64,000 nucleotides of DNA, from assembly GCF_004569505.1 (NCBI RefSeq), contig NZ_SPPK01000005.1, positions 245,321-309,320 of the forward strand. Reading direction: 5' to 3'. This DNA comes from Dysgonomonas mossii. Its GTDB lineage: Bacteria; Bacteroidota; Bacteroidia; Bacteroidales; Dysgonomonadaceae. Under the pieces are notes generated by a model. The model did not search any database. It saw only the letters and a list, made by a program, of their open reading frames with translations, and was not told the origin of the DNA. Each line of letters begins with the position of its first letter. Positions within the stretch are counted from its first letter, which is position 1. Below, piece after piece: positions 1 through 8,748 of the stretch. The translations under genes and the position numbers were made by a program.

Positions 1-418
1 TGTACTTGGTCAAGAAATTAGTATAATATCCCGGAGTTGCTTTTTCATCTTTGTACTTACTCCCGTATTTTTTATAATCTACTTCCAGTTCGCCACTTAT
101 AGGCATCAAGAGTAGGCTGCTCATATCGGGACATCCCACACCACTGAGGTTGACATGCGCATAACCGGTAAATACGCTATTGTCGTACGAATAGGGAGTA
201 GACCACCATCCGGTGTCTTTGTCTCTTTTGTTTTCGGGAGAGCCCATTACATTGAATGGTGTTACCGACATAAATCCTTGAGGACACATCGCTCCGGGGT
301 TCGTTGTTCCGTAGTTTGTTGTTCCTATAAATGGATTTACATAGTCGACAGGATCTGTTTGAGCAGACAGGCTGGCTGTTGCTAGTGCTATGCTTATTGT
401 TAATAGTATTCTTTTCAT
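1..418 (-). CDS. GH92 family alpha-mannosidase-like protein, N-terminal part (cut by window edge)
   Basis: The reading frame opens at an ATG (reverse complement of 416-418) and runs off the left edge, so about 139 residues are visible. A signal peptide (MKRILLTISIALATASLSAQ) is followed by DYVNPFIGT, then NPGAMCPQGFMSVTPFN and TGYAHVNLSGVGCPD. This is the typical start of GH92 exo-alpha-mannosidases, which trim mannose from N-glycans and mannans in the periplasm or at the surface. The GH2 gene at 546-3401 lies upstream on the same strand, separated by 127 bases that carry a repeat, and could be cotranscribed. The catalytic domain is outside the window, so linkage specificity cannot be judged. 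Confidence 0.85.
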   Translation of the reverse strand, partial: MKRILLTISIALATASLSAQTDPVDYVNPFIGTTNYGTTNPGAMCPQGFMSVTPFNVMGSPENKRDKDTGWWSTPYSYDNSVFTGYAHVNLSGVGCPDMSSLLLMPISGELEVDYKKYGSKYKDEKATPGYYTNFLTKY

Positions 419-430
419 TTGTTTATTTTT

Positions 431-519
431 TGTCACACTGGGTGACAGGGTATTATCTAAAAAAGGTGACAAAAGTAACAGGTTTTCACTCATTCTTATT
501 TGTCACCTTTTGTGTTACA
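431..519. repeat. Intergenic GTGACA-rich repeat, copy A
   Basis: Positions 461-480 read AAAAGGTGACAAAAGTAACA. A closely related 20-mer occurs on the other strand at 57251-57270 (19 of 20 identical) and at 20175-20194 (18 of 20). In this copy a partial inverted version (TTTGTCACCTTTTGTGTTAC) follows at 500-519, and another inverted GTCAC/GTGAC pair lies at 431-447. It sits between two same-strand glycosidase genes. The function is unknown; it could be a protein-binding site, an RNA hairpin or a small dispersed element. Confidence 0.6.
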
Positions 520-545
520 TTTATTATCTAATACTAGATAAATTA

Positions 546-3401
546 CTATTTACTTTTTGTATTGTAACCTTCAGCTACGATGTTGTAGTTGGCGATACTT
601 TTAGGTATATCCAATTCTACTAATCTTTTTTCTCCGCCAAGCAAGTTAATATATCCATCAGAGAAGTAAGCAGGGAGTAATATCTCTTTAGAGTTTTTGT
701 TCACTACATTTAGTTTTACCGCAACTGCTAATGTTTTCGATGGATTTGATACCTCTACCCATGTTTTACCTTTGCTGCTGATCGTTTTAATAATTACTGT
801 TGTTGACGGTAACGTATTTATGGCTTCGTATGATTTTTTATCTCCATTTGTCATCCAGTAATCATTGATTGATAGCACTTTCCCTTTTGCATCTTTTAGC
901 TCAAGGCGTGCCAGATACAACTGAGGTAAGTTATTTCCTTTTTCGGGAACAAAACATTTCGTTGCTGAGTTTGCTTTTGCGTCTAATTTTATATTCTTCT
1001 TATATAATTCTTTTCCTTGAAGATCGATGAAGCGCAGACCGGCAGTTACAGACTTGTAATCATTCAATGTTGTATTAATAATCATAACATCATTTTCTGG
1101 CAAATTCATTTGTATGTGAATAGGCTCGCATGCTTTTTTTGCACCGAAATAAGATCCCGGTGTTTCGTAATCGTAAGTATATGTTTGCCATATCATACTT
1201 GGCCATGCCGGGTGGCTCATCCAAAGGATAAGTCCTGTGGTATTGTTCCACATTTTGCTGTTCCATGCTTCGAGCATATTGCGCCACGCATCGTAAGTTA
1301 CAAATTGCGATTTGCGTGAAAAATCTTCCATGCTTTCTGCTTTTCCATAGCGGTCTACAGCATTGATAAAGTCTCCGAAATTCTGAGTCGTATGGTGCAG
1401 ATCATGATAAGCCCATACGTCATTGATAGGCCACTGGTCTTCCCGTGCAATAAATTTACGGATTGTATTTGCCGTAGGGATTGCATAGCTTCCCATTTCG
1501 GTATTGAATCCTTTCGCATTCTCGGTATAATATTTGGATGGGTCTTTGAAGTATCCCCAAGGGCCGCTGGTTCCCATATTCAAGAAGCGAGATTGTCCGT
1601 GATAGTGGCGTGTAGGGTCTTCTTTAGCCATCATTGCAGAGATGCTCTCTTCTAATTGTTTAGGAGCAAATCCTTCGTTGCGAGGACACCAAACTGCTAT
1701 AGATGGGTGGTTGCGGAAGCGACGAACTGCATCTGTCGCATTTTTCACAAATAGAGGAAAATCGCTAGGTTCTACCGTATCGTCCGTTGTAATCCAGAAG
1801 TCATTCCATACAAGCATGCCGTATTCGTCGCATAATGCGTAGAAATCCTCTTCGGTTGTTTCTCCTGTCCAGTTGCGAATAATGTTGAAGTTTGCATCTT
1901 TGTGCAGTCTGATATATGGTTCAAGACGTTCTCTTGATACACGTTTCATGCCATCGTCCATACCCCAGTTGCCACCACGGCAGAAAATTCTTACTCCGTT
2001 TACTCTTATCGCAAAAAATGGACCTACAGGATCATCGCTCGATAGAGGTTGTAACCCGGAGGTGTCTGCATCCTTAGCAATGGTAGGGAGGTTGTTGTCT
2101 TTGGTGAATGCAACACGATTAATATAGTCGAATACTGGTTTTCCTTTGTTTACTGTTTCATTTGGAGTATAAAGAACACGCTTGTTTTGGCTGTTGTCGT
2201 TTACCATCAGTTCGTACGACATTTCTCTTATCCCAAATTTCAGGGATTTTGTGTCCGATACCTTATTGTTTGCTTGTACGGTTAATTCCAGATTATATAA
2301 CTCAGGCCTCCCGTAACCGTTTGGCCACCACAAACGTGGGTTTTTTATATTCAGTTCTTTAAACTGCTCCGGAGTAAATGTTATCTCTTTTTCTTCGTTC
2401 GCAGCCAACGTAAAAGGTAGCGATATGTTTATATTTTCAATTTTAGCCGTTAGCGTACCATTGACAGTTTTAGAGGTAATATTTCTTACAATATTTTTTA
2501 TTGATATTTTGGCTTGTGTGGTATCGGGAAGTAAAATATCTGTGGTTACAAGAGGATCACCGATAATGATATCGCCCCCGACTTTTAGTCTTACATCTTG
2601 CCAGATGCCCGTGTTACGGTCACGTATTCCGGGAATCCAGTCCCATCCTATCGAAGAGATAAATGTAGGTCCATCTGTACTGAGTACTCCTCCGTTTAGT
2701 CCCTGTCCGGCAATCATAGATTGTTCGTGAGGGATACCCGGATTGTGTGGAGGAAAAACATGAACAGCAAGGATGTTTTCTCCATTTTTATTTACAAGAT
2801 CTGTTATATTAAACTCACCCCGGATAAAAGCACCTTTCATATCTCCCAGGCTTTTTCCGTTGAGGTATATATCCGCTTTGTAGTTGATGCCATTGAAAAG
2901 TAAGCGCAGTTGGTTGCCTTCAATATCTTTTGGCACTGTAAACTTACATCTGTACCACCAGTCGGTGCGACTTAGTGATTCAGGTATATTCATATTATTC
3001 AACCCGAAATAAGGGTCGGCGTACACTCCTTGATTGACAAGAGTGGTAAGCACTGTACCCGGAACAGTTGCATTATACCATGCAGAAGTGCTATATTGAG
3101 GGTCGAAAATAGATTTGTTCGACGCCATTGCTGTTTTTCCGTCTGTCATTTCCCATCCGTCCGAGATAATCCATTCTCCGCTTTGTACAGGGACAAGGGC
3201 TGTTGGTATATTCCTTTTTGCGACTCTTTCTGATGTTTGAAAGGGGGCTTTTCCTTTAGGTAATTCAGATTGGGGTTGTGGTTGCTTCAAGCCTGTCCAG
3301 AGTTGACCCGGAATAAAATCTTGAGCGTTGATTTGTACCAATGACATTAGCATTAATATCATCAAACTTACATAGAATTTCGAATGTCTTTTATTGAACA
3401 T
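546..3401 (-). CDS. GH2 family glycoside hydrolase (endo-beta-mannosidase / exo-glucosaminidase-like)
   Basis: 951 residues starting with a signal peptide that ends near IN-AQD. The GH2 sugar-binding jelly-roll spans about 70-275 and contains FNGINYKADIYLNG and IPGIRDRNTGIWQDV. An immunoglobulin-like domain and a TIM barrel follow. The probable acid/base is E576 in WCPRNEGF and the probable nucleophile E635 in FNTEMG. The long insertion before RDRNTGIW and the overall pattern resemble plant glycoprotein endo-beta-mannosidase and CsxA exo-beta-glucosaminidase more than LacZ. With GH92 directly downstream, a role in breaking down mannose-containing N-glycans or mannan is plausible. Exact specificity is not readable from sequence. 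Confidence 0.85.
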   Translation of the reverse strand: MFNKRHSKFYVSLMILMLMSLVQINAQDFIPGQLWTGLKQPQPQSELPKGKAPFQTSERVAKRNIPTALVPVQSGEWIISDGWEMTDGKTAMASNKSIFDPQYSTSAWYNATVPGTVLTTLVNQGVYADPYFGLNNMNIPESLSRTDWWYRCKFTVPKDIEGNQLRLLFNGINYKADIYLNGKSLGDMKGAFIRGEFNITDLVNKNGENILAVHVFPPHNPGIPHEQSMIAGQGLNGGVLSTDGPTFISSIGWDWIPGIRDRNTGIWQDVRLKVGGDIIIGDPLVTTDILLPDTTQAKISIKNIVRNITSKTVNGTLTAKIENINISLPFTLAANEEKEITFTPEQFKELNIKNPRLWWPNGYGRPELYNLELTVQANNKVSDTKSLKFGIREMSYELMVNDNSQNKRVLYTPNETVNKGKPVFDYINRVAFTKDNNLPTIAKDADTSGLQPLSSDDPVGPFFAIRVNGVRIFCRGGNWGMDDGMKRVSRERLEPYIRLHKDANFNIIRNWTGETTEEDFYALCDEYGMLVWNDFWITTDDTVEPSDFPLFVKNATDAVRRFRNHPSIAVWCPRNEGFAPKQLEESISAMMAKEDPTRHYHGQSRFLNMGTSGPWGYFKDPSKYYTENAKGFNTEMGSYAIPTANTIRKFIAREDQWPINDVWAYHDLHHTTQNFGDFINAVDRYGKAESMEDFSRKSQFVTYDAWRNMLEAWNSKMWNNTTGLILWMSHPAWPSMIWQTYTYDYETPGSYFGAKKACEPIHIQMNLPENDVMIINTTLNDYKSVTAGLRFIDLQGKELYKKNIKLDAKANSATKCFVPEKGNNLPQLYLARLELKDAKGKVLSINDYWMTNGDKKSYEAINTLPSTTVIIKTISSKGKTWVEVSNPSKTLAVAVKLNVVNKNSKEILLPAYFSDGYINLLGGEKRLVELDIPKSIANYNIVAEGYNTKSK

Positions 3402-3546
3402 AAGTAAGGTATTAATAGGTTATAAATTATATTTCATCATTATTTTAGAGAATAAGATCTCTCAATAAAGCAATGCAATATTTCTAGTGTGTCGGAATAA
3501 TGCTATTCTAAATAATAACAATTAGAAGTGCTCTTGCCCTAGTGGA

Positions 3547-3554
3547 CAAAGGTA
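3547..3554 (-). promoter_or_regulatory. Possible -7 box for the GH2 gene
   Basis: The minus strand reads TACCTTTG, matching the Bacteroidota -7 consensus TAnnTTTG. No convincing TTG -33 element is found 19-21 bases upstream. It would give a leader of about 140 bases before the GH2 start codon. Otherwise the AT-rich gap 3402-3620 shows no gene. Confidence 0.35.
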
Positions 3555-3620
3555 ATATTTTTTGGTGATGTGTAGATCAGTCATTTATATAATAATGGTA
3601 AAATGGACGGTGAGTGAAAC

Positions 3621-3650
3621 AAAAAAGGGAGTAATTCATATTACTCCCTT
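3621..3650 (-). terminator. Rho-independent terminator after the PepSY gene
   Basis: A perfect 10-bp stem AAGGGAGTAA / TTACTCCCTT (3625-3634 with 3641-3650) encloses a 6-base loop. On the minus strand it is followed by a run of Ts (reverse complement of the A-run at 3621). It lies 15 bases beyond the stop codon of the PepSY gene. Confidence 0.85.
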
Positions 3651-3665
3651 GTCGAAATTATGCAA

Positions 3666-4784
3666 TTAAGCGATTTTTATTTCTTTTCGTTTCCGTACCG
3701 TTTTTTTGTTTTTTCTTTTCACAAAAAAGATGTAGTAACCTGTCAGTGGAAGGCTTGCCCCGATAAGGGCGAATATACAGGTGAATATTTTTGACCATAT
3801 CCCCCAATAGTTTCCTACATGGAGAGAATACACCCAAGCCCATATTTTGGTAGTGCCTTCCTGATCCTTAAATAAGGTTGTAGCTGTGATCTCTCCTGTT
3901 TTTTTGTCAAACTTGTATTGGTCTGTAGCTCGTGATGTAACAGATGATTTCAGGTGAACCGCTGCAGAACCGTCTTGCACCCGTATATACTCATAATCAG
4001 GATTTGATGTCTGTAAAGAATTGAATACCGTTTGCCAATTAGCTACATTCAATTCTTTCTTTTCTTCCTGTTGTCCGCCACGTGCACCTCTTCCGCCTCC
4101 GTGTCCTCCGGATTCGGCGACTTCCACTCCAAAGAGCCTGAACAATCCATTTCGATACCATTCGAACGACCAAACCATGCCTGTAAGTGCGCAGATAAGT
4201 AATACTAAACAAGCATATACTCCGAGTACATTGTGCATATCGTAAAAGAGGCGTTTGCGTCCTTTTCTGAATTGAATTTTGAAGCGGCTTCTATTCCATC
4301 TTTTTGGCATCCAGACAATAACCCCCGAAATAAGAATGAATACGAAAATAAGCGTAGAGATTCCTACCGTATATTTACCCCATGTGCGGCTGCCATCCAT
4401 CAGCCAGCGATGTAGTACCATGATGGTATAGAAGGTGCTTTCCTGAAATTTATACATTCCCGTCACTTCTCCGGTATACTGGTTGACAAATGCGGTGATC
4501 CTGAATCCTTCGGCTAAGGTCATGCGGTAAGTGCGCTTGGGGTCGTCTGATATCTGTACACTTGCTACAGAATTACTATCTAATTGAGCGTTTACTTTTG
4601 GGATGAGCTCTTCCAACGGCATAGGCTTTTCCTTTACCACATCTACAAAGTAGTGAGAGGGATTGGATAGCTCTAATATCTCGTCCTGAAAAACAAGAAT
4701 CGCTCCTGTAAGGCAAACAATTGTAATTATAATTCCTACAGGAAGGGAAAGCCATTTATGGAGTTTTTTTAAGAATGGTCTCAT
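3666..4784 (-). CDS. PepSY-associated transmembrane protein (possible siderophore/iron reductase-type)
   Basis: 372 residues with four likely membrane helices at about 13-35, 138-160, 188-208 and 330-352. The PepSY_TM layout is visible: HKWLSLPVG at the start, LHRWLMDG near 125 and YDMHNVLGVYA near 184. A Gly/His/Arg-rich stretch at 226-237 lies in the extracytoplasmic part. Members of this family often sit beside TonB-dependent siderophore receptors and are thought to help release or reduce iron in the periplasm or inner membrane. The receptor gene is just upstream on the same strand, and both have matching promoters. The reductase role is inferred from context; histidines suitable for haem ligation are present but not proven. 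Confidence 0.8.
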   Translation of the reverse strand: MRPFLKKLHKWLSLPVGIIITIVCLTGAILVFQDEILELSNPSHYFVDVVKEKPMPLEELIPKVNAQLDSNSVASVQISDDPKRTYRMTLAEGFRITAFVNQYTGEVTGMYKFQESTFYTIMVLHRWLMDGSRTWGKYTVGISTLIFVFILISGVIVWMPKRWNRSRFKIQFRKGRKRLFYDMHNVLGVYACLVLLICALTGMVWSFEWYRNGLFRLFGVEVAESGGHGGGRGARGGQQEEKKELNVANWQTVFNSLQTSNPDYEYIRVQDGSAAVHLKSSVTSRATDQYKFDKKTGEITATTLFKDQEGTTKIWAWVYSLHVGNYWGIWSKIFTCIFALIGASLPLTGYYIFFVKRKNKKTVRKRKEIKIA

Positions 4785-4813
4785 ATACTATTATTAAGCG
4801 TTTATAAAGAAAA

Positions 4814-4848
4814 ATTCCGGTGAGTTAGCACTGCTAAGACACCGGAAT
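4814..4848 (-). terminator. Strong hairpin with T-run in the leader of the PepSY gene (terminator or attenuator)
   Basis: On the minus strand the stem ATTCCGGTG / CACCGGAAT (4840-4848 with 4814-4822) continues inward with TTAGCA / TGCTAA after a small internal bulge, and TTTTTC follows. It lies downstream of the TonB receptor but also downstream of the second promoter at 4894-4924. A transcript for the PepSY gene would therefore have to pass it. It may end receptor transcripts, limit PepSY expression, or both. Confidence 0.75.
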
Positions 4849-4893
4849 CAAACTATCATCAAAGTTAAGTAATTCTTTAAACTATCATCATTA

Positions 4894-4924
4894 CAAAGGT
4901 CGGTGTTTTAATACTATCCTACAA
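4894..4924 (-). promoter_or_regulatory. Promoter of the PepSY gene, twin of the TonB receptor promoter
   Basis: On the minus strand a TTG (4922-4924) is separated by 20 bases from GACCTTTG (4894-4901), a near match to the -33/-7 Bacteroidota promoter. The same TTG-N20-GACCTTTG occurs before the TonB receptor at 7410-7440. In both cases the TTG lies inside TATTGTGATTG. Confidence 0.6.
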
Positions 4925-4967
4925 TCACAATAAATGATGATATTTGTGTCGTTCAATCACAATAAAT
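4922..4967 (-). promoter_or_regulatory. Two direct copies of an operator-like motif ATTTATTGTGATTG
   Basis: Plus-strand CAATCACAATAAAT occurs at 4922-4935 and again at 4954-4967, 32 bases apart, about three helical turns. A third, slightly different copy (CAATCACAATATAT) is at 7438-7451 in front of the TonB receptor. Placement over and just upstream of the -33 elements suggests a regulator site shared by receptor and PepSY gene. An iron-responsive regulator is a guess from the gene functions. Confidence 0.55.
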
Positions 4968-4972
4968 AGTGA

Positions 4973-7360
4973 TTAAAAGCGATAAGATACTACTCCGGCA
5001 AAGTTGCGAGGGTCGATCTGGTTGATGTAGCCTCCACGGAAATATGAATTGTATCCAAGCTCGTCAAATATATTATTGAAGAACACGCGTGCCGTCACTT
5101 TCTTGTATGTATATGCTACCTGTGCATTTACTGTTGTATAGGCAGGCATATCAAATGGTTTTACACCAATCGGAGAGCCATGTCCATCAGGAGCAAGACT
5201 GTACTCATTAACAGGGCGTTTTCCTACATAGTATGTACCTACTCCGATGGATAAGCCTTTAACTGCACCCCTGTCAACTGTATAGTATATCCATCCGTTA
5301 GCTGTATGCTTTGGTGCATTCATCGGAGCTGAGCCGTTTACATACGAAGGGCTGTCTGCATATCTGGCATTCAGGTAAGCATATCCTAGCATTACTTGCA
5401 GGTTGTTTAAGATTCGTCCGTTTAGTTCCACTTCTATACCCTCTCTTTTCAATGTTCCTGCTTTATAGTAATAGTTGGTTGGGGTATTCGTACCTTCTAT
5501 ATATGCAGCATTGGTCAGGTTTTCTGTTTTGATGTTGAAATATGTAAAATTGAAGCGCAGCCTGTTGTCTAGCCAATCCGATTTGAATCCTACTTCCCAT
5601 TGTTTTGTTGTCGATGGGCCGGCCTGCGTTACGCTGTCGGTTAGGATTTGCGCTGCAGATCTCAGGCTGGTGCTGGTGGTATAAGATCCGAATATATTTA
5701 CATTCTTGATAGGGGTAACCATCAAACCTAACATCGGATTCCATGCGTCGCCTATTGTTGTTCCTGCAGTAGCGTTGATCGTAGAGATAGAACTGTAACG
5801 AAGACCAAGTATAACTTTGAGGTATTCATTTATTGTCATCACCTCCTGCGCCATGATTCCGTACGTTGTATATTTAGCCTGTACGGGATCACCGGCTCCT
5901 TTCAATGCCAATTTTGAAGGAACATCATTTGGAATTTTATTAGCTAATATGTCAATCGTATCTACGACCATTGAGCCCAGGTTTGTTGTGGTAGCATCCG
6001 CAATTCTGTAGTCGAAGCCGACCTGGAATGTATGTTTTATCGAACCTGTGTATACATCCTTTCCAACGAAATCTAATTGGAATGTTGAGTTTTTATCATC
6101 ACGCAAATTACGTGAAATAGCGCGTTGTTTGATATTGTAATCTGTAGGGCGGCTTTTAAGGGCGCTTAATCCGGTGGATGTGTTATCCACATTATAAGAC
6201 GAATTGAAATAAGCAGCTCTTAAACTGATTTTATCAGCTAGTTGACGAGTGATACGCGCAGCATAACTTAAAGTTTTGCTGTTGGTATTATCTTCTCTAA
6301 ATCCTAAAAACTTACTGTAAGGCATGTCATACAGAGCTTCTTTGTCGGCTCCTGCGAGATTTACTGTACTTGTTACCGGAGTTCTGTTTTCATTCATATA
6401 ATCCAGTTCCAATGTTACAGTTGTTTTGTCATCCGGCCGCCATTCTAACGATGGATTAATATATACCTTATTTGAAGATACTATTGCTCTGTAATTATCA
6501 GCACGCTCATAAGCTCCGTTCAGACGGAAAGCGATTGTGTTTTTATTATCTAGAACAGTTTGTACATCGAATGTCGGACGAACCTGTCCCCAGCTGCCTA
6601 CACGTACTCCAACTTCACCACCATTTACAAATTTAGGCGTTTTAGTAACTACGTTTATTACACCTCCGGCATTACCTAAGTCAGTTATAACTCCTTGAGT
6701 GATAGCTGCAGACCCTTTTATCACTTGTATGCTCTCCACACCCATCATGTCAGTCTGTATCGAAGCCGTTTGGAACTGAGAGTCTGTTCTTACACCGTTC
6801 TTCAGGACCGGAATTCCGCGAAACCCGCGAAGTGACATACTTTCTTTTACGCCACCGTAAGAACCAAACAGTGTTACACCCGGCACATTTCTTACTGCAT
6901 CTGTAATAGTAAGGGCTCCTTGTTCAGCAATTACCTTATCGGAAATTACAGATATACTTTGTATCTGTTCGCTAGGGCGTAATGGCATACGTGTGATAGC
7001 ATCCAGCTTTTCGGGTTGCTTGTATCGTTCGCCGAATACTTCAATCTCGCTTAGGTTTGCATTCGAAATCATATCAAACTGGATATGAAATTCTTCATTA
7101 TTTTTTAGGTCTACTTTCTTTTCATTGTTATTGTATCCTACAAAGCTTACTACCAGAGTAAGTTCCCTTTTAGGGAGGTTTGTAAATCTAAATTTTCCTG
7201 ATTCGTCAGTAGATACGCCTTTTTGTAATTCTTTGATCGCTACAGTAGCAGATGCTATAGGATCTCCATTTTCGTCGAGTACCCTTCCTTTTATAACTTG
7301 AGCACTAACAATTGTAATGCCTATGATTAGAAAAAGAAATAGAGTAATGATCTTCTTCAT
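4973..7360 (-). CDS. TonB-dependent siderophore-type receptor
   Basis: 795 residues. After a signal peptide (about 1-20) comes a carboxypeptidase-regulatory-like domain (about 21-110; VIKGRVLDENGDPIASATV), then a plug (about 125-245, with RNVPGVTLFGS and MSLRGFRGIPVLKNG), then a 22-strand-type outer membrane barrel ending in Phe (VSYRF). The plug and the C-terminal NIFDELGYNSYF region resemble the FhuE/FoxA siderophore class rather than SusC. It probably imports an iron chelate across the outer membrane using TonB energy. No SusD-like partner is present; the downstream PepSY gene supports iron uptake. The ligand is unknown. Confidence 0.9.
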   Translation of the reverse strand: MKKIITLFLFLIIGITIVSAQVIKGRVLDENGDPIASATVAIKELQKGVSTDESGKFRFTNLPKRELTLVVSFVGYNNNEKKVDLKNNEEFHIQFDMISNANLSEIEVFGERYKQPEKLDAITRMPLRPSEQIQSISVISDKVIAEQGALTITDAVRNVPGVTLFGSYGGVKESMSLRGFRGIPVLKNGVRTDSQFQTASIQTDMMGVESIQVIKGSAAITQGVITDLGNAGGVINVVTKTPKFVNGGEVGVRVGSWGQVRPTFDVQTVLDNKNTIAFRLNGAYERADNYRAIVSSNKVYINPSLEWRPDDKTTVTLELDYMNENRTPVTSTVNLAGADKEALYDMPYSKFLGFREDNTNSKTLSYAARITRQLADKISLRAAYFNSSYNVDNTSTGLSALKSRPTDYNIKQRAISRNLRDDKNSTFQLDFVGKDVYTGSIKHTFQVGFDYRIADATTTNLGSMVVDTIDILANKIPNDVPSKLALKGAGDPVQAKYTTYGIMAQEVMTINEYLKVILGLRYSSISTINATAGTTIGDAWNPMLGLMVTPIKNVNIFGSYTTSTSLRSAAQILTDSVTQAGPSTTKQWEVGFKSDWLDNRLRFNFTYFNIKTENLTNAAYIEGTNTPTNYYYKAGTLKREGIEVELNGRILNNLQVMLGYAYLNARYADSPSYVNGSAPMNAPKHTANGWIYYTVDRGAVKGLSIGVGTYYVGKRPVNEYSLAPDGHGSPIGVKPFDMPAYTTVNAQVAYTYKKVTARVFFNNIFDELGYNSYFRGGYINQIDPRNFAGVVSYRF

Positions 7361-7409
7361 AGTTGATATATATATAGTTTATACGTTAATAGATAAAATT
7401 ATTCGACGG

Positions 7410-7451
7410 CAAAGGTCTTTATAATTGTACTCTCGCACAATCACAATATAT
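7410..7451 (-). promoter_or_regulatory. Promoter and operator-like motif for the TonB receptor
   Basis: On the minus strand TTG (7438-7440) and GACCTTTG (7410-7417) are 20 bases apart, and ATATATTGTGATTG overlaps the -33 element. The start codon is about 50 bases downstream. Sequence and spacing match the promoter of the PepSY gene. Confidence 0.6.
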
Positions 7452-7503
7452 AATGAAATTTTAACCTGTATATAGCAATAAATAGGGATTGGAGGCTTCG
7501 GGG

Positions 7504-8193
7504 CTAGTTAGCGGTGCCTACGCTGTAGATACTTATTTTACTATTTGTGCATTTCAAGATCTCTTTAGCACATGATTCTAGGGTAGAGCCTGTTGTAATA
7601 ATATCATCCACTAATAGGATGTGTTTGTTGGCGAAGGTTTCCGGGATTACCACGTGGAAGATGTCTTCTACATTCTTCCAGCGGTCGAAGCGGGCATTCT
7701 TTGTTTGTGAAGGATTATTTACTTTTCGTAGCAGGGTATCAATATTAATAGGTATTCCGGTTATGTGTGAAATTCCTTTGCATATTTCAAGCGACTGGTT
7801 GTATACTCTTTCTTTTTGGCGCTTAGGATGAAGTGGAACAGGTACCAGCATATCTATAGAAGAAATAAAATCGCTGTTTTTTATATTTTCTCCACATAGT
7901 TCACCAATGAATGTGCCGATGTGAGGGTTTCGATTGTATTTCAATTCATGAATAATATGCTGTATGCTGCCTCCTTTTACAAAATAGGCAAAAGCGGCAA
8001 TATGTTGGAAGGGAAAGCGTCCGGCGAAAAACTGTTCCAGACGGTTGTCGGGTTGCAGGTGGAAATTCGTTTTGGGTATGAGCAGCAGGCAGTCGGTACA
8101 GATGTGCAGCTCTCCTTCGCTCAATCGTTTTTTGCAGACAACACAGAGGCTCGGGAAAAAAAGATCGAGAAAATTATGAAAAATTGTCTTCAT
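7504..8193 (-). CDS. comF: ComF family protein (phosphoribosyltransferase-like)
   Basis: 229 residues. An N-terminal zinc-ribbon with paired cysteines (CVVCKKR and CTDC, residues about 17-36) is followed by a phosphoribosyltransferase fold carrying the PRPP-binding motif LLVDDIITTGSTLE near the C-terminus. Relatives act in DNA uptake or processing during transformation; the molecular reaction is unclear. The start overlaps the end of recX by 20 bases, so the two genes are probably translated together. Gene order hflX-prmC-recX-comF looks like a housekeeping operon. Confidence 0.85.
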   Translation of the reverse strand: MKTIFHNFLDLFFPSLCVVCKKRLSEGELHICTDCLLLIPKTNFHLQPDNRLEQFFAGRFPFQHIAAFAYFVKGGSIQHIIHELKYNRNPHIGTFIGELCGENIKNSDFISSIDMLVPVPLHPKRQKERVYNQSLEICKGISHITGIPINIDTLLRKVNNPSQTKNARFDRWKNVEDIFHVVIPETFANKHILLVDDIITTGSTLESCAKEILKCTNSKISIYSVGTAN

Positions 8194-8659
8194 AAGTACC
8201 GCCTAATATTTTATCTACACATTTAATACACAAATCCATTGAGAAGCCTCGCCCCAAAGCAAAGCGTATTAGCTTGGTTTTCTTATCATAGTCATTCTTT
8301 GCCTTTACTGATTTTTCTTTTACGGATAATATATGCATTAGTTGTTTTTCGAATTCATCTCCTGCAAGGTCTTCCAAGATCGGGTTGTAAATTGATTCGG
8401 AAATATTAAGTTTTCTGAGTTCGAAAACGATTTTGGTCTTACCCCATTTGTTGAACTTTAATTTATCGTTGATAAAGCTTCTTGTAAAACGTGTGTTGTC
8501 AAGGTATTTCTCTTTCCTTAGCCTGTCTATAATTCGTTCTATAGCATCGGGGGATAATTCCCATGCAAGTAGTTTTTTGCGTACGGAAAATTCAGATCGT
8601 TCGGCTCTGGAACAATAGGCTGCGACACGGTTGAGTGCTTGTGGTTCGGATAACTTCAA
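8174..8659 (-). CDS. recX: RecX family regulatory protein
   Basis: 161 residues of helical repeats, with RAERSEFSVRKKL, IIDRLRKEKYLDNTRFTRSFINDK and KWGKTKIVFELRKLNI, which are hallmark RecX repeats. RecX binds RecA filaments and limits recombinase activity in the cytoplasm. It follows prmC on the same strand after 89 bases and overlaps comF. Confidence 0.88.
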   Translation of the reverse strand: MKLSEPQALNRVAAYCSRAERSEFSVRKKLLAWELSPDAIERIIDRLRKEKYLDNTRFTRSFINDKLKFNKWGKTKIVFELRKLNISESIYNPILEDLAGDEFEKQLMHILSVKEKSVKAKNDYDKKTKLIRFALGRGFSMDLCIKCVDKILGGTYEDNFS

Positions 8660-8748
8660 TTTTTCTTGTTTTTAGAATAACACTCAAAAGTAGGAAAAAT
8701 ATTATCCTGAACGTAGTAAAGTTTTTTGTTTTGGTAGAATCTAGTACA

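Noticed and set aside
546..3401. Several plus-strand reading frames of 60-101 residues inside the GH2 gene
   Set aside because: They are antisense shadows of a strongly conserved glycosidase and lack start-site signals.
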